The position numbers were made by a program, and so were the translations under genes. Positions 63,774 through 64,000 of a stretch of 64,000 nt of DNA are shown piece by piece (within the stretch, counting starts at the first letter, position 1; every line of letters starts with the position of its first letter). The notes under the pieces were generated by a model. The model had not been told where the DNA came from. It worked only from the letters and a program-made list of their open reading frames with translations, and searched no databases. Origin of the DNA: Tetrahymena elliotti 4EA (taxonomy: Eukaryota > Ciliophora > Oligohymenophorea > Hymenostomatida > Tetrahymenidae); assembly GCA_000231825.2 (NCBI GenBank), contig JH720344.1:389968-453967 (forward strand), read 5' to 3'.

Positions 63774-64000
63774 ATGGAAGGAATTAAAAATTAAGATATT
63801 TAGATAAGATTTGACTTGAAACCAGATATTCAAAAAAAGCAATATGAAGAATAAAATTAATTTTCATAGACAATATAAAGGTTCTATATGTTTTGGAACA
63901 CTAGCAACAAAGTCTTTATGAAAGGAGCCATACTTTCAGGGTAAATCCAACTTTAAAAATACTAATTGCTATTAATATTTATTTTTTAACTTATTAATTA
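63774..64000 (+). CDS. Unknown protein, first exon (runs off right edge)
   Basis: The ATG at 63774 opens MEGIKNQDIQIRFDLKPDIQ, followed by many Gln codons (TAA/TAG) and ending FWNTSNKVFMKGAILSG before a GT donor at 63941 (GG|GTAAAT, phase 2). The exon is 167 nt; the rest lies outside the window. The polar start followed by a moderately hydrophobic end shows no domain I recognise. The codon use and clean donor argue for a real gene. Confidence 0.55.

Noticed and set aside
1..64000. tRNA genes, transposase or reverse-transcriptase genes
   Set aside because: No convincing tRNA B-box with acceptor pairing and no transposase or RT motifs were seen by eye; the only GTTCGAA-like match is inside the 5S gene.

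Overview
The window looks like macronuclear DNA of a ciliate, most likely Tetrahymena or a close relative. It is extremely AT-rich. Long reading frames open only when TAA and TAG are read as glutamine and TGA as the sole stop. Genes are broken by short AT-rich GT..AG introns, and the contents (two granule-lattice type proteins, GH35 enzymes, giant Cys-rich/beta-helix surface proteins, hybrid histidine kinases, a CNG-like K+ channel, a 5S rRNA gene) fit that group. Most coordinates below come from reading with this code and matching intron phases by hand. For eight genes the summed exon lengths come out divisible by three, which supports the models.

Left part (1-6.4 kb): two minus-strand leucine-rich-repeat genes in tandem, in which nearly every exon is 90 nt, has phase-2 introns on both sides and encodes one 30-residue repeat. 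7.4-14.6 kb: a large plus-strand surface-protein gene (signal peptide, Cys-rich repeats, beta-helix repeats) with three apparent one-base slips at homopolymers. 14.8-16.65 kb: a convergent unknown gene.

17.8-26.6 kb: a divergent pair of coiled-coil secretory-granule (Grl-like) genes, followed by a cathepsin D/pepsin-type aspartyl protease, a possible substrate/processing-enzyme neighbourhood. 28.3-29.6 kb: gamma-glutamyl hydrolase. 30.8-32.0 kb: a short, probably damaged LRR gene.

32.9-48.4 kb: a GH35 beta-galactosidase neighbourhood: an intact gene, a broken partial copy carried by a segmental duplication next to a 100-N assembly gap, and a second intact gene. A 5S rRNA gene, a truncated 5S copy and a large degenerate-kinase gene lie between them.

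49.2-54.0 kb: a cyclic-nucleotide-binding K+ channel. 57.3-62.2 kb: a membrane hybrid histidine kinase with a complete receiver domain. The first exon of another gene begins at 63.77 kb and runs off the window. The remaining stretches are AT-rich intergenic DNA in which I see no gene. I found no clear evidence of a wholly unknown system; the most unusual structures are the LRR exon arrays, the granule-protein/protease cluster and the decaying GH35 duplication.
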